NCBI GenBank assembly: GCA_045646845.1
Contig: JAZRLO010000020.1
Coordinates: 1-44,693, forward strand
Source of the DNA: HGM04593 sp045646845
Lineage (GTDB): Bacteria; Bacteroidota; Bacteroidia; Bacteroidales; Bacteroidaceae
DNA: 44,693 nt
Reading direction: 5' to 3'
The stretch's first letter is position 1. Every line of letters begins with the position of its first letter. Of this stretch, positions 34,692 to 43,513 are shown piece after piece. The notes beneath the pieces were generated by a model, which was not told the DNA's origin, did not search any database, and saw nothing but the letters and a program-made list of their open reading frames with translations. A program made the position numbers and the translations under genes.

Positions 34692-36602
34692 TTATAGAGC
34701 AAGACGCAAGCCACGGTTATTGCCGTTGTAACCAGGTTCGCGGTTACTTCTGAAAGTAACACGGCAGTACTCTGCGCCATAACTCCAACAACCTCCTCGG
34801 AGTACCCGATCCTTACCCGACAACGGCCCCTCCGGATTGGTCTGGGAACCGGAAGAATAATTCCCGTACCAGTCACTGCACCATTCATAGACGTTGCCGC
34901 TCATATCATATATGCCGAGTTCGTTGGGGGATTTTGATTTAACCGCATGTGTCTTGAAATTGCTGTTTCCCTTATACCAGGCAATACCTCCGAGACTGTA
35001 ATCGCCACTGTATTGATACCCGTTCGAACGGTTCCCGCCACGCGCCGCGAATTCCCATTGAGCCTCCGAAGGAAGACGGAAACGGTGCCCTTCGGGCAAT
35101 TCATCGGCAAGCAAGTCATTCAGCCTGGCTACGAACAGCATACAGTCATTATAGCTGACCTTTTCCACGGGATTATAACTGCCCACGAAATGTGAAGGAT
35201 TATAACCCATCACAGCTTCCCATAATTGCTGTGTAACCTCGGTTTCGGCAATATAATAGTCGCTGAGAGTCACTGTATGAACAGGATACTCATCTTTTCC
35301 AGCCTTCTGTTGCTCTTCGGTTGCACCCATCCTGAAAGTTCCGCCATCAACTGCGACCATTTTGAAACGGATTCCGTTTACCATGAATTCACGGTCGCAG
35401 TGCACATACTGTGCTACAGGCTGCACTGGCAATACCGGTTCTGAGTTATCATGATATGATTCCATACCGTCATCGTAACGCGGTTCCTTCTCAGGATCAA
35501 CATAAGAACTTTTATGGTCATAATAACCATCATGGTCATAACCTCCACCGGCAAATAGCACAATGAGTATTGCAGCGACAACAGACAAAACAACAGCAAT
35601 AATAATCAACAACCCATTTTTCTTTCCGTTGCCTTCAACCGCCACACGCTCCTTGTCAGATGGACGGGGTAAAGGCACTATAATAGTATCATCGTCACCT
35701 GTTGTCTTAGTAAGTTGCGTAGCATCATTATCCTCAACAATGACATTCCCATCATAAAGCAATGAAAGAAACTCGGCGACACTCTGCGGACGGTCCTTAC
35801 GGGCCGGTTGCATAGCAGCCTTTATCGCGTTCCTTACAGGTAGCGACAATGTCGCAGGAAGTTGTGGAAGGCCGTCACTTATAACATCACCGGCTTCGGG
35901 AGGAGTCTTGCCTGTAACGAGCTTGAAGAGTGTGGCACCCAAAGAATAGATATCGGCGGCAGGAGAAAAAGAACTTACGCCGGAACGCCGGTACTGCTCT
36001 ATCGGAGCATATCCATGGCTTATTCCGACAGGAGTGGTACTTGTCTGCTGTCCCTCCCCATCATACTGTTTGGAAAGACCGAAATCGATAAGTACGGCAT
36101 TGTCGGAATCATCGACAAGAATATTCGCAGGCTTTATGTCAAGATGCATCATGCGGTTGCCGTGAACGAAGTCAAGAGCTTCGGCAACCTGTCTTATGTA
36201 ACGCAATGCGGCTGTTTCGGGTAGTGCGCCATTGCTTACCTTGTCTGCAAGTGAACCACCGCCAACATATTCCATGACATAATATGCCGTACCGTTCTCC
36301 TCAAAAACATCTATTACAGGTATTATATGTCTGTGTTTCAAACGGTATATATTCTGTGCCTCCTTGAGAAACTTCTGCCTGAAACGCTCCACGGCATCAC
36401 GGCTCCCTGCAGAACCGACAGACACCTTGGACGATTCCGCGTCACGGTTGCAGAGCTCCTTCATGAAAAATTCCTTGACGGCAACCTTTTCATTGAAAGC
36501 TGTACGTACCGCCAAATAGGTTATGCCGAAGCCGCCTTGCCCTATAACCTTTTCGATAATATACCGCCCACTCTGAAGCTGCGTGCCATGTTTTAGGATC
36601 AT
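34692..36602 (-). CDS. Ser/Thr protein kinase fused to an FGE-sulfatase-like (SUMF1) domain
   Basis: The 636-residue protein has a cytoplasmic Hanks-type kinase domain (about 14-285): glycine loop GQGGFG (21-26), Lys43, Glu81, catalytic loop HLDIKPAN (153-160), DFG (173-175) and YAPIEQY. The usual HRD Arg is Leu, so it is a non-RD kinase. One membrane helix (331-351) leads to an extracytoplasmic SUMF1-like domain (about 410-636, GGTFRMGATEE, SGNVYEWCSDWYG, RVLRGGCWSYGAEYCR). Aligned with formylglycine-generating enzyme, only the second copper-binding Cys (EYC) is kept and the first is Tyr, so sulfatase activation is unlikely; it is more likely a sensor or ligand domain. It is third in a minus-strand run after a DUF3078 protein and an antiporter, 26 bases behind the latter. 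Confidence 0.92.
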   Translation of the reverse strand: MILKHGTQLQSGRYIIEKVIGQGGFGITYLAVRTAFNEKVAVKEFFMKELCNRDAESSKVSVGSAGSRDAVERFRQKFLKEAQNIYRLKHRHIIPVIDVFEENGTAYYVMEYVGGGSLADKVSNGALPETAALRYIRQVAEALDFVHGNRMMHLDIKPANILVDDSDNAVLIDFGLSKQYDGEGQQTSTTPVGISHGYAPIEQYRRSGVSSFSPAADIYSLGATLFKLVTGKTPPEAGDVISDGLPQLPATLSLPVRNAIKAAMQPARKDRPQSVAEFLSLLYDGNVIVEDNDATQLTKTTGDDDTIIVPLPRPSDKERVAVEGNGKKNGLLIIIAVVLSVVAAILIVLFAGGGYDHDGYYDHKSSYVDPEKEPRYDDGMESYHDNSEPVLPVQPVAQYVHCDREFMVNGIRFKMVAVDGGTFRMGATEEQQKAGKDEYPVHTVTLSDYYIAETEVTQQLWEAVMGYNPSHFVGSYNPVEKVSYNDCMLFVARLNDLLADELPEGHRFRLPSEAQWEFAARGGNRSNGYQYSGDYSLGGIAWYKGNSNFKTHAVKSKSPNELGIYDMSGNVYEWCSDWYGNYSSGSQTNPEGPLSGKDRVLRGGCWSYGAEYCRVTFRSNREPGYNGNNRGLRLAL

Positions 36603-36628
36603 ATCTGTATAATTTTGAATTATTGTCG

Positions 36629-38641
36629 TCAGTGCGTCTCTCCGCCCTCTATCTTGTAACCGTTAGGATAGATAAGAAGAACACTTGTATTCTGGTAGTC
36701 GCGCTGCAACTGGGTGAAGACATGATCGAGCGACGGACGGAACGAGATTGAACCGCGGCGTGCGCTTACTATTATAAGAAGATGGTCATCATTTATTATT
36801 CTGGAGAGACGCTTGAGGTCATTTCCGCCGTCGGTAGGCAGGAACTGCGCTTCAACCGGTGCCAGCCCTTTGAGCATTTTCTTTATCTTCTCCATGGTGT
36901 CGGGATGTCCGTGATACATTATCCGGCAACCAAGACCGCTTGCCATACGTGCTGTCTCCTCGACCCAGTTCGGGAAACCGGCCTCATATTCGGCCTTTGC
37001 CGGGAACGTTATATGCATGCAGCGCACGGTATTGAGCGGTATGTTCATCCTCGCCATCACAACCTGGCAATCGACGGCATTGAGCACCTCGGGCAACACA
37101 TTGCCCAAGAAACTGTCATTGGCGGTCTCCTTCTGGTGGAATCCGAGAATGAGTTCACGGTAATCGTTCTCTTTGACCTCGTGAATGATACCGTGTGCAA
37201 GGTTGGTCGTGAGACGTAACCTGGTAAGCAACGGCACGTTCACCGATGCCGCGATATTTGCGGCTGAATCGAGCAGTTTGGTGCCCTCTTCCCGACGTTT
37301 CTTGTCCTCATCAAGCACAACAGTAATAGCCGAGAGAGGTATCTTACTGTTCTCCTTGCGCACCAGCAGTGCAAGGTCCATAAGCTTATCGACCATTGAC
37401 GGGTTAGCGAGAGCCAGCAGAGTCTTTTTAGAGCCGAGCGATGTAGTCGCAGAGATATTGTCATTCACTACAACCAATTTACGTGATGCCCTGTCTGTGA
37501 CAATAGAACTGACAATACATGTTACAAGTATAAGGAGAATTGTACCGTTGAGTACATCCTCATTAAGCAGTCCTATCTTGTGGCCCACGAAAGCCGCAGC
37601 AAGCGTAGCCGCAGCCTGTGAAGTGCTGAGACCGAACATCAGCCGTCGTTCATTGGTTGACAGCCTGTATGATTTTGCCACCATCAACGAGGCCGTCCAC
37701 TTGCCCAGAAGAGCCGTAGCTACCATCACAGCGGCAACCAGAAGCGAATCACCGCCATTGAACAGCACGCGAACGTTTATCATCATACCTACTCCAATAA
37801 GGAAGTAAGGGATAAAGATTGCATTTCCGACAAAATCAATTCGGCGCATCAGAGGTGAAGAGTGAGGAATGAGCCTGTTGAGTACAAGACCTGTTATAAA
37901 GGCTCCCAGAATACCCTCCATTCCAATCAGTTTCATCATTCCCGCACCAAGAAACAGCATCACCATCACAAATATATACTGTATCACACTGTCATTGTAC
38001 CTGCGGAAGAAATAACGGGCGATGCGCGGAAAGAAGAATATTATTACCGCCACGATTACCAAAAGCTTAACAAGCATCAGGAGCACAGTCCATGCACTTG
38101 CCTCGCCCGTGTGCGAGCCCACGACGACAGCCAGGACAAAAAGTGTAAGCGTGTCAGTTATTATAGTACCGCCGACAACGAAATTAACGCATTTCAGACG
38201 CGAAAGACCATAGCGGGCCACTATAGGATATGATATGAGCGTATATGAGGCATACATACTTGCCAACAGCACTGAAGCCACAATGCCGTAGTCGAGGATT
38301 ACTATATTTGTAAACAGACCCAAAGCGATTGGAATGGCAAATACAGCGAGTCCCAGCATCAGAGCTCCGCCCTTGGCCTGCTTCATCTCCTGCATGTTTA
38401 TCTCCAGACTGGCAAGGAACATTATATAGTATAGCCCCACATCTCCGAACAGTTTGAAACTTGCGTCACGTTCTATGATATTCAGCCCGTATGGACCTAT
38501 AAGCAGACCGGCAAGAATCATACCTATGATATGCGGCATGCGCAGTTTGTTGAACACAAGCGGTGCAAACAGCACTATGCACAGTACCCCCAGGAATATC
38601 CAGGTAGAGTCTGTTACTGGAAAAATGGAACCGAAAATCAT
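36629..38641 (-). CDS. CPA2-type cation:proton antiporter with Usp-like C-terminus
   Basis: A 670-residue inner-membrane protein. The first 390 residues hold about 12 helices of the Kef/NhaP-like CPA2 fold, with MILAGLLIGPYGLNI, GLYYIMFLASLEINMQ and GMEGILGAFITGLVLNRLIP as recognisable segments. The remaining 270 residues are cytoplasmic and resemble two universal-stress-protein-like domains (about 400-520 and 545-665) rather than the TrkA-N/RCK domains of KefB and KefC. It would exchange sodium or potassium for protons, with the C-terminus as regulator; the ion is not readable. It lies 41 bases after the DUF3078 gene and 26 before the kinase gene without promoters between, which suggests one transcript. 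Confidence 0.88.
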   Translation of the reverse strand: MIFGSIFPVTDSTWIFLGVLCIVLFAPLVFNKLRMPHIIGMILAGLLIGPYGLNIIERDASFKLFGDVGLYYIMFLASLEINMQEMKQAKGGALMLGLAVFAIPIALGLFTNIVILDYGIVASVLLASMYASYTLISYPIVARYGLSRLKCVNFVVGGTIITDTLTLFVLAVVVGSHTGEASAWTVLLMLVKLLVIVAVIIFFFPRIARYFFRRYNDSVIQYIFVMVMLFLGAGMMKLIGMEGILGAFITGLVLNRLIPHSSPLMRRIDFVGNAIFIPYFLIGVGMMINVRVLFNGGDSLLVAAVMVATALLGKWTASLMVAKSYRLSTNERRLMFGLSTSQAAATLAAAFVGHKIGLLNEDVLNGTILLILVTCIVSSIVTDRASRKLVVVNDNISATTSLGSKKTLLALANPSMVDKLMDLALLVRKENSKIPLSAITVVLDEDKKRREEGTKLLDSAANIAASVNVPLLTRLRLTTNLAHGIIHEVKENDYRELILGFHQKETANDSFLGNVLPEVLNAVDCQVVMARMNIPLNTVRCMHITFPAKAEYEAGFPNWVEETARMASGLGCRIMYHGHPDTMEKIKKMLKGLAPVEAQFLPTDGGNDLKRLSRIINDDHLLIIVSARRGSISFRPSLDHVFTQLQRDYQNTSVLLIYPNGYKIEGGETH

Positions 38642-38682
38642 TGTCTTTTCACTATCTGCTCATTGAAAACCTGTACTTTTCT

Positions 38683-39984
38683 TTACCAAGAGTATGCTAC
38701 ACCAAGGGTAAACAGTTCCTTGAACTGCCACAGTTTCCAATCCTTATGCATCGCCACACTGTCGTCGAAACGTGCATTCAGCATGAGCGACGCTGTAAAG
38801 TACTTGCTTAGAGCTGCATTGAACTTTGTTTCCCACTGGAAGAATGACCTGTGATAGTCGGTATAGTACTCCAGACGTGAATACACATCAAGGAACGATG
38901 TAAGCTGATATGTAGGAACCGTAACGACCAGCTGGGTACCGAAGTCCTGCCTTGCACGGCCACGGCCAAGGTCAAAGCCATTGTCGGCGTTGACACCAAG
39001 ATCATTGGCAAGACGCTCATAGTGTACATAGCGGAAGTTGAATGCCGACAGCGGAGCAAGGTATATCTCAAGTTTAAAATTGCCGAAATTGGGCTTGTAG
39101 TTGAAACCGATTGAGGCATTCGCATCGAGCGGAGCAAGGCAATTCGAGATGAAATCCCTTGTATTGATTGGATAGTTAGGCAACATCTGCGACTCAACCT
39201 TGAGCTTTGCGGCAAGGTCAAGATTCTTCACCAACTTGTAACCGAATGTCGATTCAATACGAATTTTGTCGGTGTTTGTCCTGAAGCTGTGCAATGTATC
39301 GGCCTGTGAGGTAGCAAAGCCCAGGTCAAGGTCAAAGTGGTTGGTCCATGAGATGCGGTCCTTGTCATCGTAGTTAATATCAAGGTCAATGGTTGCAAGC
39401 ATCGAGTAGTTGCTCTCGCCACCCTGATACCAGTTCTCCGATATGAAGTTCTGTGTGAATGTCAATGAACTACGGCCCGAGAATTTCCAGAAATTGGGCT
39501 TCGAAACGTTGGTTTTCAGGCCACCGGCCACACCCTGTGGAATCTCATTCGACCTTACTGACAGCTCCGGCAATTTCATTTCCGGTTTATACTCGGCAAT
39601 ACGTTTCTCCTCACGCAGTTCCGACTCTGTAACCTGCACCAGACCTGGTTCTGTAGCATAGAGCGACAGCACCATGCCGTCAATGACATCGGTGCGTTTC
39701 TCGTCCATGGCCAACAGTTCATCATCATTCTCGCACTCGCTATCCGGCTCATCCCCGGCATTGCCTACAAGCGAACTGTAATATGCCGGAATGGAGAAAA
39801 GACGCGAAAATACAAAATTACTCTTTTCCTCCTGCACATCATCGGAAATCTTTTTCGAAGCCGAAACCAGCTCGTCAATCCCGTTGTTGAAATAATCATA
39901 AACCGATGACACATCCTGCGCGTTCACAGAACAGAAAAAGAGCACTGACAACAAAGCAACAGTCAATCGTGTTTTCATAATCAT
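38683..39984 (-). CDS. DUF3078 outer-membrane protein
   Basis: The 433-residue protein has a signal peptide (about 1-22, ending SVNAQ). An N-terminal helical/linker part (about 25-165) carries an acidic stretch. The C-terminal half (about 165-433) has repeated amphipathic beta strands, as in an outer-membrane beta-barrel, and ends in Trp with FTLGVAYSW. The segment WKFSGRSSLTFTQNFISENWYQGGES is typical of DUF3078 proteins of Bacteroidota, whose role is unknown. Met at 39984 or at 39978 may be the start; the difference is two residues. It is the first gene of a minus-strand run with the antiporter and the kinase. Confidence 0.85.
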   Translation of the reverse strand: MIMKTRLTVALLSVLFFCSVNAQDVSSVYDYFNNGIDELVSASKKISDDVQEEKSNFVFSRLFSIPAYYSSLVGNAGDEPDSECENDDELLAMDEKRTDVIDGMVLSLYATEPGLVQVTESELREEKRIAEYKPEMKLPELSVRSNEIPQGVAGGLKTNVSKPNFWKFSGRSSLTFTQNFISENWYQGGESNYSMLATIDLDINYDDKDRISWTNHFDLDLGFATSQADTLHSFRTNTDKIRIESTFGYKLVKNLDLAAKLKVESQMLPNYPINTRDFISNCLAPLDANASIGFNYKPNFGNFKLEIYLAPLSAFNFRYVHYERLANDLGVNADNGFDLGRGRARQDFGTQLVVTVPTYQLTSFLDVYSRLEYYTDYHRSFFQWETKFNAALSKYFTASLMLNARFDDSVAMHKDWKLWQFKELFTLGVAYSW

Positions 39985-39998
39985 AAATATATTTTGCG

Positions 39999-40006
39999 CG
40001 AAGATA
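39999..40006 (-). promoter_or_regulatory. Possible -7 box of the DUF3078-antiporter-kinase run
   Basis: TATCTTCG on the minus strand, 14 bases before the ATG at 39984, one base off TAnnTTTG; no -33 box is seen. The spacer 39985-40274 between the divergent genes otherwise shows only the yidC -7 box and a 9-base tandem repeat (atgttcgcg at 40183-40191 and 40192-40200). Confidence 0.35.
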
Positions 40007-40170
40007 GCACATTTAAACTTTATTAAGAAACGTTTCTACATATATTTATAAGCAAAAACAGCACGAAGGGCTTGCCGGCCGCCCGGAACGGCATTATTCC
40101 ATAACCGATGCCAACGGAGGGGGACGTTCATTTTTATCTTCACAAACCCTGTTTTTATTTTTATTTTTAC

Positions 40171-40178
40171 TATCTTTG
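40171..40178 (+). promoter_or_regulatory. -7 box of yidC
   Basis: TATCTTTG is an exact TAnnTTTG match, preceded by a T-rich tract. A -33 TTTG is missing at the usual distance. The leader to the ATG at 40275 is about 90 bases. Confidence 0.6.
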
Positions 40179-40274
40179 CAAAATGTTCGCGATGTTCGCG
40201 TCAAGGCACGTTTGCCTGAATCCCGGACATCAAGTCAACAAAACAGATAGAAAAAAACATTTAGACATCATAAC

Positions 40275-42203
40275 ATGAACAAAAACAGTATTATTGCATA
40301 TCTGCTCATCGGATTTGTTATCATAGGCTATTTCGTCTTGAACCAGCCCGACCCCGAGGAGCTGAAGGCAAAGGAGCAGCACCGCATTGAGGTTGCCGAA
40401 ATGAAGAAGGAGAAAGAGGCTGCACAAAAAGAGAAGAACAGGAAGAACCAGGAGGAGTTCAACAAACTCAAATCCGACTCTTCAAGCATCTATTTCGGCT
40501 TGTACAACGGCACAGAGGAGAAGATAACACTTGCCAACGACCTTGTAGCGATAGATTTATCTACACGCGGCGGACGCATTGAGTCAGCTACACTCAAGGA
40601 GTACAAGGACCAGCAAGGAAACGACATTGTGCTGTTCTCCGACGAAGACAAGACAATAATGGACCAGCCCTCGCCCAACACCCTGAACTACCAGTTCGAA
40701 ATTAACGGGATGAAGGACGTCAACACCAAGGACTGCTATTTCACAAAACAGAGCGCGACGGACAGCACGGCAGTACTTCGCATGGAGTTCGGTGCGGACA
40801 GACATATCGACTTCACATACAAGCTCCGCAGCAACAGCTACATGGTTGACCTTTACATTCAGGCCCACAACATGGACGACCTGTTGACCAGCAACGAAAA
40901 CCTTGCAATCAAATGGGACCAGCTCATACGCCAGCAGGAGCCCGGCCACACATTCGAGCAGAGATACACGAGCCTCACATACAAGCCTGTCGATGACGAT
41001 TCGGACTACCTGAGCGAAATAGGCAGCGACAGCGAAGACCTGAGCGCACAGCCCATCAGCTGGATAGCATACAAGAACCAGTTCTTCTCCTGCATACTCA
41101 TTGCCGGAGACGAGTTCAAGAACACGAATGTGCTGTCATATGCGATTCCCGAAGGAAGCAACATGCTAAAAGCATGCAAGTCAACCATGACTACCACGTT
41201 CGACCCTATGGGAATTGAGCCCACCGGCCTGCAGTTCTACTTCGGCCCCAACCACTTCGGCACTCTGCAGGACTGCAGCGAGCAGGCCATTGACCCGGAC
41301 AAAGACCTTGAATTGGAAGAAATCATCTACTTCGGTTGGCCTATCGTACGCTGGATCAACCGTTACTTCATCATGTATCTGTTCGACGCACTGTCAGGCC
41401 TTGGCCTGAACATGGGTATCGTGCTCATACTGCTTACAATAATAGTGAAGGCCATCGTATTCCCGTTCACCAAGAAATCGTTCATCTCTTCGGCAAAGAT
41501 GCGTGCTTTGAAACCGCACATCGACGAGATTAATGCCAAATACCCCAAAAAGGAGGATGCGCTGAAGAAACAGCAGGAGGTCATGGGCCTTTACCAGAAA
41601 TACGGTGCAAGCCCCATGGGCGGATGCTTGCCGATGCTCATACAGATGCCGGTATTCATCGCACTCTTCAACTTCGTGCCGAACGCAATCGCACTGCGCC
41701 AGCAGAGCTTCCTGTGGGCCGATGACCTTTCGGCATTCGATGCGATACTCAGCTGGGAGACACCGCTCCCGCTCATCGGCAACCACCTGAGCCTATTCTG
41801 TCTGCTCTTCTGCGTGACACAGATACTTAACACATACTACACAAGCAAGATGCAGCCCAACATGGGCAACCCGGAGATGGAACAGCAGCAGAAGATGATG
41901 CGCTGGATGATGTATCTGATGCCGGTAATGTTCTTCTTCATGTTCAACAACTACTCGTCCGGTCTTAACTTCTACTACTTCCTCTCTACGCTCATAAGCG
42001 TGTTCACATACATATATTTGAGGAAGACAACCGACGAGAGCGAACTGTTGCGCAAGATGGAGGCATTTGCCGAAAGCAACAAGAACACACCAGCCAAGAA
42101 GAGCAACATGATGGCACGTCTCGAGGCGCTTCAGGAGCAGCAGAAGAAGATGCTTGAGGAGCAGGAGAAATTAAGGAATGCAAGAAAGAACAGAAATAGA
42201 TAA
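40275..42203 (+). CDS. yidC: Membrane protein insertase YidC
   Basis: YidC inserts and folds proteins in the inner membrane, alone or with Sec. The 642-residue protein has an N-terminal anchor helix (about 6-22), a long coiled linker, a periplasmic domain (about 70-350) and the conserved Oxa1-type core with helices at about 375-405, 452-475, 500-525 and 560-600. Core landmarks are FTKKSFISSAKMRALKP, YQKYGASPMGGCLPMLIQMPVFIALF and YLMPVMFFFMFNNYSSGLNFYY. The C-terminal tail is basic and helical (EEQEKLRNARKNRNR), as needed for ribosome contact. In many Bacteroidales yidC follows pyrG; here it has its own promoter and no pyrG upstream. The next gene starts eight bases after its stop. Confidence 0.97.
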   Translation: MNKNSIIAYLLIGFVIIGYFVLNQPDPEELKAKEQHRIEVAEMKKEKEAAQKEKNRKNQEEFNKLKSDSSSIYFGLYNGTEEKITLANDLVAIDLSTRGGRIESATLKEYKDQQGNDIVLFSDEDKTIMDQPSPNTLNYQFEINGMKDVNTKDCYFTKQSATDSTAVLRMEFGADRHIDFTYKLRSNSYMVDLYIQAHNMDDLLTSNENLAIKWDQLIRQQEPGHTFEQRYTSLTYKPVDDDSDYLSEIGSDSEDLSAQPISWIAYKNQFFSCILIAGDEFKNTNVLSYAIPEGSNMLKACKSTMTTTFDPMGIEPTGLQFYFGPNHFGTLQDCSEQAIDPDKDLELEEIIYFGWPIVRWINRYFIMYLFDALSGLGLNMGIVLILLTIIVKAIVFPFTKKSFISSAKMRALKPHIDEINAKYPKKEDALKKQQEVMGLYQKYGASPMGGCLPMLIQMPVFIALFNFVPNAIALRQQSFLWADDLSAFDAILSWETPLPLIGNHLSLFCLLFCVTQILNTYYTSKMQPNMGNPEMEQQQKMMRWMMYLMPVMFFFMFNNYSSGLNFYYFLSTLISVFTYIYLRKTTDESELLRKMEAFAESNKNTPAKKSNMMARLEALQEQQKKMLEEQEKLRNARKNRNR

Positions 42204-42211
42204 ATAAAGAA

Positions 42212-42847
42212 ATGGGATTGTTTAATTTTTTCAAGAAGAACAAGAAGCAGCCTGTTGAACGCATTGGCGGAATGGAGGACTTCATGACTCTTATCAGAGT
42301 TTATTACCAGTCCGTGCTGGCTGCCAACCTGGGCATCACCAACATCAACATGTTGCCCGACCTTGCGACTTTCAAGCGCACCCTCAAAGTACCCACACAG
42401 AACAACAAGCTCGGTGTAGGCGAACGCGCACGATGCAAGAAGATGATAGAACAGTTGTACGGGATGGACGATACGTTCTTCAAGGAGATAGACCTCTCCA
42501 TCAAGAAGAACTGCAAGAAGGTACAGGACGTACAGCCTTACCTCTTCGCATTCCAAGGATTCAACAACGACCTGATGATGCTTGTCGGGAACCTCATGAA
42601 GTGGAAATTCCGTGTACCGGGCTTCATGCGCAAGATGCTACACAGCATGACCGAGAAGATTATAAACGACATCCTCACCAAAAACAAATGGAAGGATGAA
42701 GCAACCTTCCGCACTGTATATGCAGTACGCCAGTACAAGGAGAAGCTCGGCTACTCACAGACATGGATGACCGAATACGTTTATAAGATAGTGACACTTG
42801 CCAAGAAGGAACCGAGACCACAGGCCGAGGAGTTGGACAAGAAGTAA
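42212..42847 (+). CDS. Conserved protein of unknown function downstream of yidC
   Basis: A 211-residue soluble, basic protein beginning MGLFNFFKKNKK. It has no signal peptide, and only short hydrophobic stretches (for example NDLMMLVGNLMKWKF). It looks mostly helical, with many Lys residues and a YVYKIVTLAKKEPRPQ C-terminal region. I recognise no domain. It begins eight bases after yidC and ends before a terminator (42860-42879), so it is co-expressed with the insertase. The basic N-terminal GLFNFFKK could bind membranes. A link to membrane biogenesis is suggested by position only. Confidence 0.8.
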   Translation: MGLFNFFKKNKKQPVERIGGMEDFMTLIRVYYQSVLAANLGITNINMLPDLATFKRTLKVPTQNNKLGVGERARCKKMIEQLYGMDDTFFKEIDLSIKKNCKKVQDVQPYLFAFQGFNNDLMMLVGNLMKWKFRVPGFMRKMLHSMTEKIINDILTKNKWKDEATFRTVYAVRQYKEKLGYSQTWMTEYVYKIVTLAKKEPRPQAEELDKK

Positions 42848-42859
42848 ACCACACAGCAT

Positions 42860-42886
42860 GAGGGCGCAAACGCGCCCTCTTCTTTT
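42860..42886 (+). terminator. Terminator of the yidC unit
   Basis: An eight-pair GC-rich stem (42860-42867 with 42872-42879) with the loop aaac, followed by ttcttttg. It separates yidC and its partner from the next gene. Confidence 0.85.
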
Positions 42887-42916
42887 GCCTGCAAACAGAG
42901 CAAAGCACGCGAAAAC

Positions 42917-43501
42917 ATGAACATACCTACCGAAAAGCACCCCCTCAAACCATTTCTGCCGCTAGGAGCAAGAATCCTTATGCTCGGCAGTTTTCCGCCT
43001 CCAAAGACAAGGTGGAGCATGGAGTTCTTCTACCCGAACTGGCAAAACGACATGTGGAGAATTTGTGGTTTCATATTCCACAACGACAGGCACTTTTTTG
43101 AGACAAAAGGAGATAAACGGTTCGACAAGCAGGCCATCGTCAAGTTCTGCACGGCAAAGGGGATTGCCCTTTACGACACGGCATGCGAGGTACGCCGCCT
43201 AAAGGGAAACGCATCGGACAAATTCCTCGAAGTTGTGACGACCACAGACATACAGGCACTGTTGGAACAGATACCGCATTGCACGGCCGTTGTCACCACA
43301 GGCGAGAAAGCCACAGATGTCATCACGGAGACATTCGCTTGCGAAAAACCGAAAGTCGGCAACATGACAACAATAACCATAAACGACAGGGAACTGCACT
43401 TCTGGCGCATGCCATCATCGTCAAGAGCATACCCGCTTGCAATTGACAAGAAAGCGGAATCCTATGCAAAAATGCTCAAGCACGAAGAGATATTACCTTG
43501 A
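42917..43501 (+). CDS. Uracil-DNA-glycosylase-family protein
   Basis: A 194-residue protein of the UDG superfamily, which removes uracil or mismatched bases from DNA. The N-terminal motif MLGSFPPPKTRWSMEFFYPNWQNDMWR takes the place of the water-activating GxNPG-type motif of Mug/TDG enzymes, and MPSSSRAYPLA near the end resembles the LPSPS-type second motif. Neither a classic GQDPY nor a classic SPLS motif is present, so the catalytic class cannot be stated. No clear promoter lies in the 37 bases after the preceding terminator; the C10 peptidase gene starts 12 bases after its stop. Confidence 0.8.
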   Translation: MNIPTEKHPLKPFLPLGARILMLGSFPPPKTRWSMEFFYPNWQNDMWRICGFIFHNDRHFFETKGDKRFDKQAIVKFCTAKGIALYDTACEVRRLKGNASDKFLEVVTTTDIQALLEQIPHCTAVVTTGEKATDVITETFACEKPKVGNMTTITINDRELHFWRMPSSSRAYPLAIDKKAESYAKMLKHEEILP

Positions 43502-43513
43502 AAATCAATAACC

